Origin: Microcoleus vaginatus HSN003
Lineage (GTDB): Bacteria > Cyanobacteriota > Cyanobacteriia > Cyanobacteriales > Microcoleaceae
Assembly: GCF_022701255.1 (NCBI RefSeq)
Contig: NZ_CP031705.1
Coordinates: 6,386,001-6,450,000, forward strand
Reading direction: 5' to 3'
Length of the DNA: 64,000 bases
The position numbers and the translations under genes are program-made. Below are positions 50,969 to 59,772 of the stretch, one piece after another (within the stretch, counting starts at the first letter, position 1; the number at the start of each line of letters is the position of its first letter). Below the pieces are notes generated by a model. That model saw only the letters and a list, made by a program, of their open reading frames with translations. It was not told where the DNA came from and made no database searches.

Positions 50969-51682
50969 TCAACTCCGAAACAACCGAGTGTACTGAGTTT
51001 CGTGCGCCATGCTAGCCAGTCCTAATCCCCAACTGCAACTAGCAATATCATCATCTTCTAATTTTAAAACTTCTTGCGCCGTACAGCTAATTTGAGACTG
51101 CAAATCTAACAGCAACTGCTGACCGGCTGTTTGACCGAGAGGAATCAGTTTCACGCCCGCACTCGCCAGATTGGCAGCCCAACTGTACAAATATCCTAAC
51201 ACGGCGGCTTCCTCTTCAATCTGCCAGTTGGCGGCGGCAATGCCAAAGCCGATCGCAAAATTGCACGGATTGCCGCCAAATTCCACCAAATCTTTTACAG
51301 ATATCGTTAATTTAGAAGGTACGGGCGATTCCCTGCGGGATAGCTTCGCTTCACGCAAATCCAGCAGCAACCTGATCAAAGTCCGCCCCATTTGCCAACT
51401 TTGCAAGCGCAACTCTTCTGTTTCCTTAGTAGCAGTCGCCCAAGCATTCCAGTAATTCAAATCCGTCAAATCCCCTATCTGTGCCGCCCTCAAAGCCCTT
51501 ACCAGCACAGCGGCTTCTACTCGCACAGCCCCGAATTGCAGCGAATTTTCTAACCAATTCCTCAAAGTAATCTCGCTGTCGATCGCACCGGTTTCTACCA
51601 GACTTTCGATTCCCTCAGAATAACTATAAGCTCCCACAGGTGCAAAAGCTAGCTGCAACAAACATAAAAGTTGATTGTTCAC
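50969..51682 (-). CDS. ureF: Urease accessory protein UreF
   Basis: This 237-residue all-helical protein (GTG start) contains the family blocks LQLAFAPVGAYSYSEGIESL at residues 10-29 and TRLFRS at the C-terminus. UreF acts with UreD/UreH and UreG in the nickel-loading complex. A heptamer STRR stretch lies between it and ureE. Confidence 0.93.
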   Translation of the reverse strand: MNNQLLCLLQLAFAPVGAYSYSEGIESLVETGAIDSEITLRNWLENSLQFGAVRVEAAVLVRALRAAQIGDLTDLNYWNAWATATKETEELRLQSWQMGRTLIRLLLDLREAKLSRRESPVPSKLTISVKDLVEFGGNPCNFAIGFGIAAANWQIEEEAAVLGYLYSWAANLASAGVKLIPLGQTAGQQLLLDLQSQISCTAQEVLKLEDDDIASCSWGLGLASMAHETQYTRLFRS

Positions 51683-51768
51683 TGTTGACTGTTGACTGTT
51701 AACTTCTTCCTTCTTGAATGACCGAAACCAATTTCGTCATAAGGCGTTGGATTCATCGGTAGCAGTAA

Positions 51769-51801
51769 ATCTAAAATCTAAAATCTAAAATCTAAAATCT
51801 A
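51769..51801. repeat. AATCTAA heptamer repeats (STRR)
   Basis: About four to five tandem AATCTAA units lie directly after the ureE stop. The same heptamer occurs at 100-119, around 50930-50955, 56708-56745 and, degenerate, 57490-57545. Confidence 0.8.
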
Positions 51802-52236
51802 ATGGCTGTGCCCGTAAGCGCCCATTTCCGGCTGAAACGGTACAATTTCCTCTGTTACTTCCAAACCCATTTTTTCTAGCATTCCCTGCAACACAGAGTC
51901 GGGAGAAAGCCTTAAATAATTATCGGCAATTTCTAAAGCTACGTGACGGTTTCCTAAATGATAAGCCGCCCGCATCAGTAGCAGCGCAGTTGAGGCCCGC
52001 GCTGTCAGCACCGATTCGGGTTTTGCACTTACCAGTACCAAACAGCTACCGTCTTCCGACTGCAATAAATCCCGATCGCGCAGTACAGTACCTCTGGGCA
52101 AATTCAGGTGCAGCTTTTCCCCCGTCTCTGTCTGGAATCGGTGACGGCTGCGAGTGCGATCGTCCGCTGTCATCGGTAAAGTAAAGCTGACAACAGCATC
52201 GGGATTTGCAGGTAAATGTTTGGTGAAAGTTAGCAT
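51799..52236 (-). CDS. ureE: Urease accessory nickel chaperone UreE
   Basis: This 145-residue protein has an N-terminal peptide-binding domain (DRTRSRHRFQTETGEKLHLN) and a C-terminal metal-binding domain with NRHVALEIADNYLRL. The tail ends GAYGHSH, a short His pair instead of the long His-rich tail of some bacteria. It delivers Ni2+ to UreG. It is the first gene of the ure accessory series. Confidence 0.93.
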   Translation of the reverse strand: MLTFTKHLPANPDAVVSFTLPMTADDRTRSRHRFQTETGEKLHLNLPRGTVLRDRDLLQSEDGSCLVLVSAKPESVLTARASTALLLMRAAYHLGNRHVALEIADNYLRLSPDSVLQGMLEKMGLEVTEEIVPFQPEMGAYGHSH

Positions 52237-52665
52237 TTTTATATTCTATTCCTCAGAGCAATTCACTTGACATCTAGTTTTTGAGGAATATCTTTTTTAT
52301 AGCCGAAGGAATAAGGAAGACCCAAATTGCAATCTTCCGCTCATGTTTCACGAATTAAAAACGTTTTAATCGTCTTGGCGATCGCTATATCTCATGGCAA
52401 TTTACAGCAGGTTGAAAAATATTCATCTCTCTGAACAGCTCCCGTTCTGGCTTTGATACCACATTTTTGTTATTTTGTCAAGCACTTTGTCGCAGACGAT
52501 CGCCCTTTTTTCTAAAATTTTTGCCTATCGTCTAGTAACTCGAACAATTGAAATCTCCAATAATTCTTGTGGGGAGTAGGGGTTAGGCCTCGTACCTGCC
52601 CTTAACCAGCTTTTATGGAGAAGTCTAATAGAACGGGAGAGGCAGAAAGACTCACACCCTCAAGC
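52237..52665. other. Intergenic region, no gene seen
   Basis: About 430 bp upstream of ureE and downstream of the DUF4168 gene. I find no protein-like frame, NtcA consensus or strong hairpin. Confidence 0.45.
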
Positions 52666-53157
52666 TTATTGATTGCCGGCTTGTTGCAGTCGCAGCAGCT
52701 CGGCTTGAATTCGCTGTTTGACTGCCGGGTCTGCTTGCTGGAGCAAAGTGAGCTGGTTGAAGCGACCAACTGTCAAACCATTGGTTTCGATAACTTTTTT
52801 AGCTTGTTGGCAGTAATTCACCGCGATGCCGCGAACACCTCCAGACAACCTATTAATTTCCTGAGTTTCGTTGCACACTACTCTGGGAACCGAACCCCCA
52901 GCCATTCCTTTAATTTCGTTATAAGCTTCCACGCGTCTAGGTTCTATTGCCAACACAGCACGAGCGTAGCTAGTAATTTCCTCGCTGCTAATTTCTTGAG
53001 CTTGGGCTGCTGCTCCGAAAACGAGGTTTGGGGATTGTGTGTATAAACCGGGAACCCATCCACTAGCCAAAGCTGCGGTGGAAATGATGCCTGCAAACAA
53101 CGATTGTCGCAGTATCCGGTTGAGGCTTAATTTAGAGGTGTTAAGTGAGGTGTTCAT
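52666..53157 (-). CDS. DUF4168 family secreted protein
   Basis: I choose the ATG at 53157 (163 residues), because it opens a signal peptide (LRQSLFAGIISTAALASGWV); a GTG 13 codons upstream is possible. The mature part is helical with the DUF4168 blocks SSEEITSYARAVLAIEPRR and a C-terminal VKQRIQAELLRLQQ. It is predicted periplasmic. The family has no assigned function. Confidence 0.82.
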   Translation of the reverse strand: MNTSLNTSKLSLNRILRQSLFAGIISTAALASGWVPGLYTQSPNLVFGAAAQAQEISSEEITSYARAVLAIEPRRVEAYNEIKGMAGGSVPRVVCNETQEINRLSGGVRGIAVNYCQQAKKVIETNGLTVGRFNQLTLLQQADPAVKQRIQAELLRLQQAGNQ

Positions 53158-53652
53158 GGTCGTCGGTGATTGCTTGCGTGTAGATAAAAATGACACAGCG
53201 CTTGGAGGCTCAATCTGTGTGAATCATGTGGCGGCTAAAAAGTTCCTGCAGTTGGTGACAATTTTGAATTCCAGCAGGATGCTTTGAGATTTGCTAGGGC
53301 GATCGACTTTTGAGCTAATTCGATCATTTCATCTATTCTAACATCTGTGGGAAGTTGACAAAATTCCAACTTTAGATGGTAACTTTAATTACAGAGTGTT
53401 CTCGAATTGCCTCTGCAAATAATTCTCAAAGCGCAAACATTAAATAATTCTAAAAGTTCTTGACAAATTACTCGCATTATTTAGTCTAGGCCCGAGCGAT
53501 GCTATTCCGAATGCGTATGCCTTCGGTGAAGGGTGGGGAATCGCCCGCAAGGCAAGGTCAATCGATTTGAGATTTTAGATTTGAGATTAAAGAATTGAAG
53601 CATTGACCCCAGGGATAAATTCGGGGGGCAAGTTTCATCGGATACAGGTTTT

Positions 53653-53808
53653 TTATTTCTCCGTCCTGAGTCTGCGAAGGAATGAATCCGGGGGCTTGTA
53701 TCCTGGATGCTTTCGGTCAAAGTTAGCAGTAATCGCACTCATCAATTCCCGCGAGGACTTATTTAATGTTAAGCTGTGGTGCATTTGTCGATCGAGAAAA
53801 TCCCCCAC
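53653..53808 (-). CDS. Possible small protein or 3' gene fragment
   Basis: A minus-strand frame from GTG at 53808 to TAA at 53653 encodes 51 residues of protein-like composition, including LDRQMHHSLTLNKSSRELMS and TANFDRKHPGYKPPDSFLRR. The frame stays open about 15 codons further upstream without an ATG, then meets two stops. It could be a short gene with a GTG start or the remnant of a longer one. I do not recognise the family. The rest of 53158-54181 shows no gene. Confidence 0.35.
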   Translation of the reverse strand: MGDFLDRQMHHSLTLNKSSRELMSAITANFDRKHPGYKPPDSFLRRLRTEK

Positions 53809-54181
53809 TGGTTTGACCGCTAACGGAGCCAGAGCCGGAACAAAAATTATGTTTTACTACCCGAAGATAGAGACAGCAACAGGGAAATAGACCTTAAAAT
53901 CTTGTTATCAAAATGCGCGCTATCTGTTTTTGGCAGTCAACGCGCAGGCCTTCGATTCCAGTTCTCGCTTCCTCCAGTTTGCGGCTGTGAAAACTTGTCT
54001 GGGAGTTACCCAGAAACCTGCTTTTTCTACCCAATAAAATTTTTACAGCCACCAGCAAGAGCAGACAAACCCGGAAAGCTGAAATACTTGGGTCTGAGTT
54101 TTCTTGTCATCTCGATCGCCAATAGCGATTTTTTGCAAGCATTATCCCAGCAATTTAACAATTATTAATTACCCATTGCCC

Positions 54182-54607
54182 ATGAAAAGTCAAAAAGAAA
54201 TTTGGCGAGTTATTCTCGCAGTAGCTCTCTGTATTGTAGGCGTGCTGCACTTTGCAGTACCCGCACCTTTTATCAGAATCGTGCCGCCCCAGCTTCCTTA
54301 CCCCGGAGCCTTGGTTTATATCAGCGGTTTTTTCGAGATTTTGGGAGGAATTGGGCTGTTAGTTCCTCCTGTGAGTAGGGCGGCGGCGTGGGGATTAATT
54401 GCCTTGTTTATTGCCGTGTTTCCAGCTAATATCAATCAAGCCGTCAACAACATTCCGATAGAAGGGATTCCCCACAACCAATTACTCTATTGGCTCAGGC
54501 TGCCTTTTCAAGCTGTCTTCATTGCTTGGGCCTGGGTTTATACCCAACCAGACGAAGGTAAACCCCGGGCTTCTATAGTTCCAGATAGAACAGAAAATGC
54601 CCAATGA
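54182..54607 (+). CDS. DoxX-like four-helix membrane protein
   Basis: I use the ATG at 54182 (141 residues) rather than an in-frame ATG 26 codons earlier, because it starts directly before the first helix (IWRVILAVALCIVGVLHFAV). Four helices and the block ISGFFEILGGIGLLVPPVSR fit the DoxX family. The role may be redox-linked but is not established for this subgroup. The stop overlaps the next start as ATGA. Confidence 0.85.
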   Translation: MKSQKEIWRVILAVALCIVGVLHFAVPAPFIRIVPPQLPYPGALVYISGFFEILGGIGLLVPPVSRAAAWGLIALFIAVFPANINQAVNNIPIEGIPHNQLLYWLRLPFQAVFIAWAWVYTQPDEGKPRASIVPDRTENAQ

Positions 54608-55119
54608 AGCAGTTCGACTACTCTTTGGATTTTAAGAAGATCGACTTTCGACAGCACCCGGAACTTTATCGGGTAGGGAAAGGAGAACAGGGAGTGCTGT
54701 TGGTGGAACCCTACAAAGGAGAAATTCTGCCTTTCTGGAGATTTAAGACTCCTGAAATTGCCAGGGAATCCAGCAGCAAAATTTACTCCTTGTTTTTAGA
54801 GTATCTCGATCGCGAAGATTTTGTGGGAGCTGACATGGCCCGCAAGTTCTTGCAGATGGGGTATACTCGATCGCGTCGTTACGCCAACCACAAAAGCGGT
54901 CGAAAATACCAGCAAAACCCTCAGAAACTGAAGTCTGTTGCAGAGCAAAGCGCAGCTCGAAAAGATATTTTGCCGCTAGAAGCAGATCCGGTGAAAGCAG
55001 AATCTGCCGCCATTTTTAAAGAAAAATGGATGCTGGCCAAAATCAACGAGAAATATCTCGAGCTTTTAGCCAGACACCGGCAGATGTACGAATCTTATTT
55101 AGTCAACGCTGAGGATTGA
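54604..55119 (+). CDS. DUF4385 family protein
   Basis: This 171-residue soluble protein has the DUF4385 opening FDYSLDFKKIDFRQHPELYR, VGKGEQGVLLVEPYKGEILP and a later LQMGYTRSRRYANHKSGRKY block. It is translationally coupled to the DoxX-like gene by a 4-bp overlap. The family function is unknown. Confidence 0.88.
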   Translation: MKQFDYSLDFKKIDFRQHPELYRVGKGEQGVLLVEPYKGEILPFWRFKTPEIARESSSKIYSLFLEYLDREDFVGADMARKFLQMGYTRSRRYANHKSGRKYQQNPQKLKSVAEQSAARKDILPLEADPVKAESAAIFKEKWMLAKINEKYLELLARHRQMYESYLVNAED

Positions 55120-55220
55120 CATACATTTACAAAAACTCAGAACTTACACTTTAGCCCCGTCGGCAGCAGTGCAGTTGTGCTTGCCTATCTCGGTCACACC
55201 TATTTGCGTGGCCCTACTAT

Positions 55221-55688
55221 TTACTCGTCATCTTCTTCTGTTTGCCACTGTCGCCAAATTTCAAAGGCATTAAAGCCCCTGTATTGCAGGTAATTCAAGA
55301 CTTTACCCTTGGTTTTCGGATCTACTTTACCCCAAGTATCGATCTTGTATTTCCGCATGACTTTGGCTTTTAATTCGGCCAGTTTTTCTGCTTCGGAGTC
55401 CTGATTTTCGGCAATTTCTTCTTCCCAGACTTGCTCGAATAAATCGTTGGCAATTCCTTTTTGCAGGCACTTGCGCTTGATGGCAGACTTCCCGTATTTG
55501 CCTGCTGCAGAGGCGATCGAGTTTGCCACCAAGCGAGTGTCGGACTGATAGCCGCGGTCTTGAATTTGCGCGATCGCCTCCAATATTTCCTCATTGCCAA
55601 AACCTTTCTCTTGCCCCTTTTTGCGAAGTTCAGAGGCACTGTAGTCTTTGCGGGACAAGAGAAAATAGAAATAGTCAAGACAGCTCAT
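55221..55688 (-). CDS. recX: Regulatory protein RecX
   Basis: I use the ATG at 55688 (155 residues); a TTG 16 codons upstream gives a less typical N-terminus. RecX-type three-helix repeats are visible: FLLSRKDYSASELRKKGQEK, EAIAQIQDRGYQSDTRL, KSAIKRKCLQKGIAND and KVLNYLQYRGFNAFEIW. RecX binds RecA filaments and limits their activity. It lies downstream of the cyAbrB gene in the same direction and may be co-transcribed. Confidence 0.85.
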   Translation of the reverse strand: MSCLDYFYFLLSRKDYSASELRKKGQEKGFGNEEILEAIAQIQDRGYQSDTRLVANSIASAAGKYGKSAIKRKCLQKGIANDLFEQVWEEEIAENQDSEAEKLAELKAKVMRKYKIDTWGKVDPKTKGKVLNYLQYRGFNAFEIWRQWQTEEDDE

Positions 55689-55778
55689 CAGTTCAATCGA
55701 AGGGTGGCGCGCAAATACTCGTCTAGCGAATGCCAAATCCAGTCGCCTTGCTATCGGCTGACTGCATCGCGATCGCCT

Positions 55779-56189
55779 CTATTCTTCTGTATCCTCCTCT
55801 TCATCATCCAATTCCACATCAGGTCTGTCCACATCGATCTGAATCAAGCGAATGTGCTTGTATCCGAGCTTAATTTCAAACTCGTCGCCCGGCTTTAATC
55901 CCATTTCTTGGGTATAATTTGCGCCGATCACGATCGAGCCATTCTTGTGAACGCTAGCTCGATAACTCGCTTCTCGCCCGCGTCCGTCTGCTTTAGACTT
56001 CTCTAGCTCAATGCCCTTAGCAGCTAACACTGCATCGTAAAACTCAGCCAGATTAATCCGGGTTTCTCCACTTTTGCTGACCGTGAAGTAGCCGCAAAGC
56101 TTCGCAAGTTCTCTGCGCGGCAAATCACTGCCTTTGATTTTTTGAAGCAGACCTTTTCCTGTTAAGGGTGCTGTAGCTGTTTCTGCCAT
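55779..56189 (-). CDS. AbrB-like transcriptional regulator (cyAbrB family)
   Basis: This 136-residue protein is of the cyanobacterial AbrB family. It opens with APLTGKGLLQKIKGSDLPRR and RELAKLCGYFTV, and the AbrB-type DNA-binding part is at the C-terminal side (ASYRASVHKNGSIVIGANYT, GLKPGDEFEIKL), followed by an acidic tail. Cyanobacterial AbrBs affect nitrogen, carbon and redox-related genes. It is distinct from bacterial N-terminal AbrB proteins in having the domain C-terminal. Confidence 0.92.
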   Translation of the reverse strand: MAETATAPLTGKGLLQKIKGSDLPRRELAKLCGYFTVSKSGETRINLAEFYDAVLAAKGIELEKSKADGRGREASYRASVHKNGSIVIGANYTQEMGLKPGDEFEIKLGYKHIRLIQIDVDRPDVELDDEEEDTEE

Positions 56190-57812
56190 TGACCGTACCT
56201 CGCTTATTGGACTTTACTTATATCAATTACAACACATTAGATTAACTTTGTTTCACTGTCAATACTAAGAATTCTGAATATTAAGATTCTGGATAAATTT
56301 CTGCTGCCTCAAGACCGGGGGTGCAACTAAGGATACTCGAAGGGTGATCAATTTTCTGCTCGCCGTCCAAATGCTTGCATAAGCCTCGGAGCGATCGCGC
56401 GGGAAATTATTGTCGCAAATTAAATGCTTTACTTTTTTACACTAAAGTCTGTTCCCTGCATTCACCAATCCCTGATCGAGTCTGTGGTCAAGGTAAAAAC
56501 AACACAGCCATGAATCGAAATACCTAGAGCGTGGCCGCTGCAAATCTGCCGAAAGCATTTACCGGCCGGGGTTAACTTTTACCTCAACAAGGGGAGACAG
56601 CACTTGTTCTGGATGCGCCTGCCAGCTACTTGCAAAACCAGTTTACAAAAAGAATCCAACTGTAGGCAAGCTCCAAACCCTTATGGAATAAGTCATTCCC
56701 AATTATTCAATCTAAAATCTAAAATCTAAAATCTAAAATCGTATAAACCCTATTTTTCGGGCTGGAAATCCCCTCAAAACCCCAAATACCAACGAGCAAT
56801 CTTCTATTAAGGTGTTGGGCATATAACTTGCACAGAACGCCGTCTGGGGAAGGCAATCGGGTAAAAATTGAAGGAAATTTCACCTGTTCGTTGAACGGGT
56901 TTAAGCTAAAACCCGACTCAATGGGCGCGACGGCAGAAACATCGGACAGCAACTAGGAGGGGAATAGTTTTGATCGGGCGAGATTGCTTCGCGACTCTTA
57001 ACACTTCGCTACGAATCAGTAGATGTCTAGGGGGAACTCGGAAAAATCTTCCTCCTCCGGCCCCAAGGCAGAGAATGTGAGGTTATTTCCACAGGGGAAT
57101 TGAAAAAGAGCGAGTTAAATGCAGCACAGCTTAAATGTTTGATGCACTACAAATTAGCAGCGGTTCCCGACAACGAGTTTCGATGGAAATGTATTGGTTT
57201 CCACTCGTGGCCTGTCAACTGCCAGACTCTCAAAATTTATGCACCAACTGAGGGGCCGCGTCAAACTCACAGCCGCTTCCATAATTAATTATTGTGGAAT
57301 ATACCAACCGCACTGACGGTGAGGACGTTCTTAATTGTTCCAACTCTGGCTTTTATTGTCTTGTGCCGAATGACGAATGCTCCTGCTGCCGAATCAGCCC
57401 GCCCAAAAACGCATACAAGCCACCGACTCCTGTCGTGGAGAGATCAAAATTTTAGACTCTTGTTCAAGCTTCCAGATTCATCTGTGGAGTAAATCTAAAA
57501 TCTCAAATCGTTCGACTCAGGACTCAAGCCGAAGTCTAAAATCTACAATCGACTGCCGAATTCTATATTAAGCAGTCCCGGACTTACTCTCTCGACGAGA
57601 AACCCGGTTTCTTCCTAGATGCTTGGTTGCGCTGCTGCTTATTTTCGGTAAAAACCGGCTTGATGAAAATAAGTCCGAGATTCGATCGAGCAGCATACTT
57701 TTGATCACTTTTCCACCGGCAGCCGATAGCGAATGGCCAGCAAAAACCCCACCCAGTTTGGGCCTAGGCCAAGAGGGTCTAAATTCAGGATTGCAGTAGT
57801 GGGCTATCGCTT
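56190..57812. other. 1.6-kb region without recognised gene
   Basis: No frame has convincing protein character. A second copy of the 85-bp dispersed repeat with AATCTAA heptamers lies at 56643-56747. A palindrome AGAAACCCGGTTTCT lies near 57598-57612. Several short frames exist but lack plausible starts, and their composition changes randomly. It may hold decayed genes too eroded to name. Confidence 0.5.
56643..56747. repeat. Dispersed repeat with AATCTAA heptamers (copy 2)
   Basis: ACAAAAAGAATCCAACTGTA, GGCAAGCTCCAAACCC and four AATCTAA units repeat the order seen at 35-119. The two copies lie 56 kb apart and match imperfectly. Confidence 0.5.
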
Positions 57813-59513
57813 TTAGTGGCGTTGTTGCAGGTAATTTTGCGACAGGGGAGTCCGTACCGCCGGCAGTAACTCTTCTGGTTTCGTGCCTCGCTGGTGCGAG
57901 TACCGCCACCCAAAAAAGCCAGCACTCAAAGCAACGGGCAACAAGCAAAGCATCACGAGCACAGATGTGTTCAATCCCGGTTTTTTTAACGGTTTTTGAG
58001 TCGGTGCAGCGGCGCGAGTTGCTTGGATCGCCGAACACTCAGAACTAGAAATAGAGGATGGCGAAGCCGTCGGTGAGTTCGGTGAATTAGCAGCCTCGGG
58101 TCGATCGTTCTGGTGAACCCAATCCCTACGATTTTTTAATTGGTCGGGAAAGTATTCCCAGACTTCGCCGTCAGAATTGTCTGACTCATGCGATCGATTG
58201 ACTGGGATTGGGGGGTGTTGGGCGATCGCCGAAACCGAAGACGGAGCCTTCCATTCTGTACCCGCCAGCGCCGGTTGCGTTCCCGACGCGATTATGTGCA
58301 CCATAGAACCGGATGTCGCACTGTGGGCTGGGGCGCCGGTCAAATAGCCGTCAAAGTCCGGGTGCTGGTAGAGAATCGGCAACGCCCAGTATAGCTGGTG
58401 AGAACCGTAGGCAGAAATTAGCCCAGCTCTTGCCCGGCTCAGGCTGAGATCGACTGGATAGCCTTGATTGAGGTTGCGGTAAAACAACCGGGTCAGAGTT
58501 AGGGCTACATCGTCGGGGATGCTTTCTGCCATTGCTAGCACTGCTGGAATGCCCCGCTTCACTAGAGCTTCGGTTAAGTTCCGTTCCGGGCTGTCGTCCG
58601 CGAGGTCTGAGGGGTCGCCGTAGGCGCCGCGGCAGGAGTTGAACACGGCCATCTGAATACCGTTGTTAACAAGCAATCCAGCTAAGTCGTCGCCACTGAG
58701 GGTTTCGGTTAAGCCGGTGCGGCTGCTGACTAGGTAGAGTTCGCCACCTCGGGAACCTAAGTTGCTGTGGCCTGCGTAGTGTAGGACTTGGTAGTGTCCT
58801 TGTTCTAGGGCTTGGGTAAGTTGTTCTCGATCGGGCTGTTCGAGAATAGTCAGTTGAATTTCCGGGGAATGGGGGCTGTTTTTGAGAGGATTAGCGGTGC
58901 GGTTTTGGAGTTCTTGTTGCAGGTGGAGCACTTCTCGCTTGAGCTGCAAGCTGTCTCGATCGCTTGGAGAGGCGATCGCCATTAAAATTTTTAGTGGCCC
59001 GCTACTAGGCAGTATCCGGGTTTGTTTGAACAAACTTGTACCTGGTTGGTAGCGAGAAAACACGACATCCGTGCCGGTTGCCAAAGGGCGATCGCCGGCG
59101 TGCAGAACTTCCCAGGGCAGCCGCGGCAAGCGCCGGCCTTTGAGTCCGAGTCGCAGTTGCAGCACTTCTCGGCGGTGCTGGGCAATGCCTTGAGCGCAAG
59201 TCCAGCTATCGCGCAAGTTTCCTTGAAACAGCCCACTGTATAATTGTTGCCCCAGGGCTACTAAATTCGGCGCTGGGTTGTTTCCCGAACGCGAGAGGCC
59301 GCGACCAGCAAAATTGGTTCCCTGTACTGCTTTTCCCTGGAGCAAGCCCACCAGTGGGTCGTTCATCAGTTGAGCAGACAGTGCAAGCCATTCGTCGATC
59401 GGCCAGCGGACTTGTTGTTCGGCTAAGGGTACACCGGGTGCAACCCTTTCTGTCCGCACTAGATATTCGTCGTCGCCAACAGGGGTGACTGAGAGTTGAA
59501 ATTCCTGGCTCAC
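57813..59513 (-). CDS. CHAT-domain (caspase-like) protein with C-terminal membrane anchor
   Basis: I choose the GTG at 59513 (566 residues), because GGGAGGG lies about 10 bases upstream; a GTG at 59576 without such a site would add 21 residues. After an N-terminal ~150-residue region, the CHAT domain carries the catalytic pair His249 (HYAGHS) and Cys294 (FNSCRG) and ends with LYWALPILY at about 390. A Ser/Pro-rich stretch precedes one hydrophobic helix (VLVMLCLLPVALSAGFFGW) near the C-terminus. CHAT proteases act in controlled proteolysis, cell death and some phage-defence systems. A small gene lies directly upstream and appears translationally coupled. Confidence 0.9.
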   Translation of the reverse strand: MSQEFQLSVTPVGDDEYLVRTERVAPGVPLAEQQVRWPIDEWLALSAQLMNDPLVGLLQGKAVQGTNFAGRGLSRSGNNPAPNLVALGQQLYSGLFQGNLRDSWTCAQGIAQHRREVLQLRLGLKGRRLPRLPWEVLHAGDRPLATGTDVVFSRYQPGTSLFKQTRILPSSGPLKILMAIASPSDRDSLQLKREVLHLQQELQNRTANPLKNSPHSPEIQLTILEQPDREQLTQALEQGHYQVLHYAGHSNLGSRGGELYLVSSRTGLTETLSGDDLAGLLVNNGIQMAVFNSCRGAYGDPSDLADDSPERNLTEALVKRGIPAVLAMAESIPDDVALTLTRLFYRNLNQGYPVDLSLSRARAGLISAYGSHQLYWALPILYQHPDFDGYLTGAPAHSATSGSMVHIIASGTQPALAGTEWKAPSSVSAIAQHPPIPVNRSHESDNSDGEVWEYFPDQLKNRRDWVHQNDRPEAANSPNSPTASPSSISSSECSAIQATRAAAPTQKPLKKPGLNTSVLVMLCLLPVALSAGFFGWRYSHQRGTKPEELLPAVRTPLSQNYLQQRH

Positions 59514-59517
59514 GGAT

Positions 59518-59772
59518 TTAGCGCCCTCCCGCCTTAATTCTGAATTTGCCTGCGTTTTTGTGGCTAGCAATAGCACTCGGCAACATATTTTTTACTCTTT
59601 TAATCAAAGTTTCTGAATTGGCTTCCCCCGATCGGGCGATCGCTAGGGTCATATATATTTGTTCAAACACTTTGACGATATAAAAGTTGTACTTTAATAA
59701 CAGTTTATTAGTTTTGATTGCCCTGTGGCTCGATGAAAGCCGAATTTTCTCCAATCTTGCTATCTTTGACAT
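59518..59772 (-). CDS. Small protein coupled to the CHAT gene
   Basis: This 84-residue basic protein has an ATG preceded by AGAGGTG. Its stop lies four bases before the GTG of the CHAT gene, and its last codons (KAGGR) contain the CHAT ribosome-binding site, which suggests translational coupling. The sequence is Lys/Arg-rich (LEKIRLSSSHRAIKTNKLLL, TLIKRVKNMLPSAIASHKNA). No family is recognised. It might be a partner or inhibitor of the protease, but that is inference; a chance frame is possible. Confidence 0.5.
   Translation of the reverse strand: MSKIARLEKIRLSSSHRAIKTNKLLLKYNFYIVKVFEQIYMTLAIARSGEANSETLIKRVKNMLPSAIASHKNAGKFRIKAGGR

Noticed and set aside
53603..53890. 95-codon plus-strand open frame
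   Set aside because: Composition is not protein-like; the opposite strand frame (53653-53808) looks more like coding sequence.
53902..54168. 88-codon plus-strand frame upstream of the DoxX-like gene
   Set aside because: No domain, no ribosome-binding site, and it overlaps the preferred DoxX leader in another frame.
54104..54181. Upstream in-frame ATG for the DoxX-like protein
   Set aside because: The extra 26 residues are unlike the family N-terminus; the ATG at 54182 precedes the first helix directly.
57813..59513. CHAT protein as part of a type III-E CRISPR (Craspase) system
   Set aside because: No TPR-CHAT fusion, gRAMP effector or CRISPR array is present in the window.
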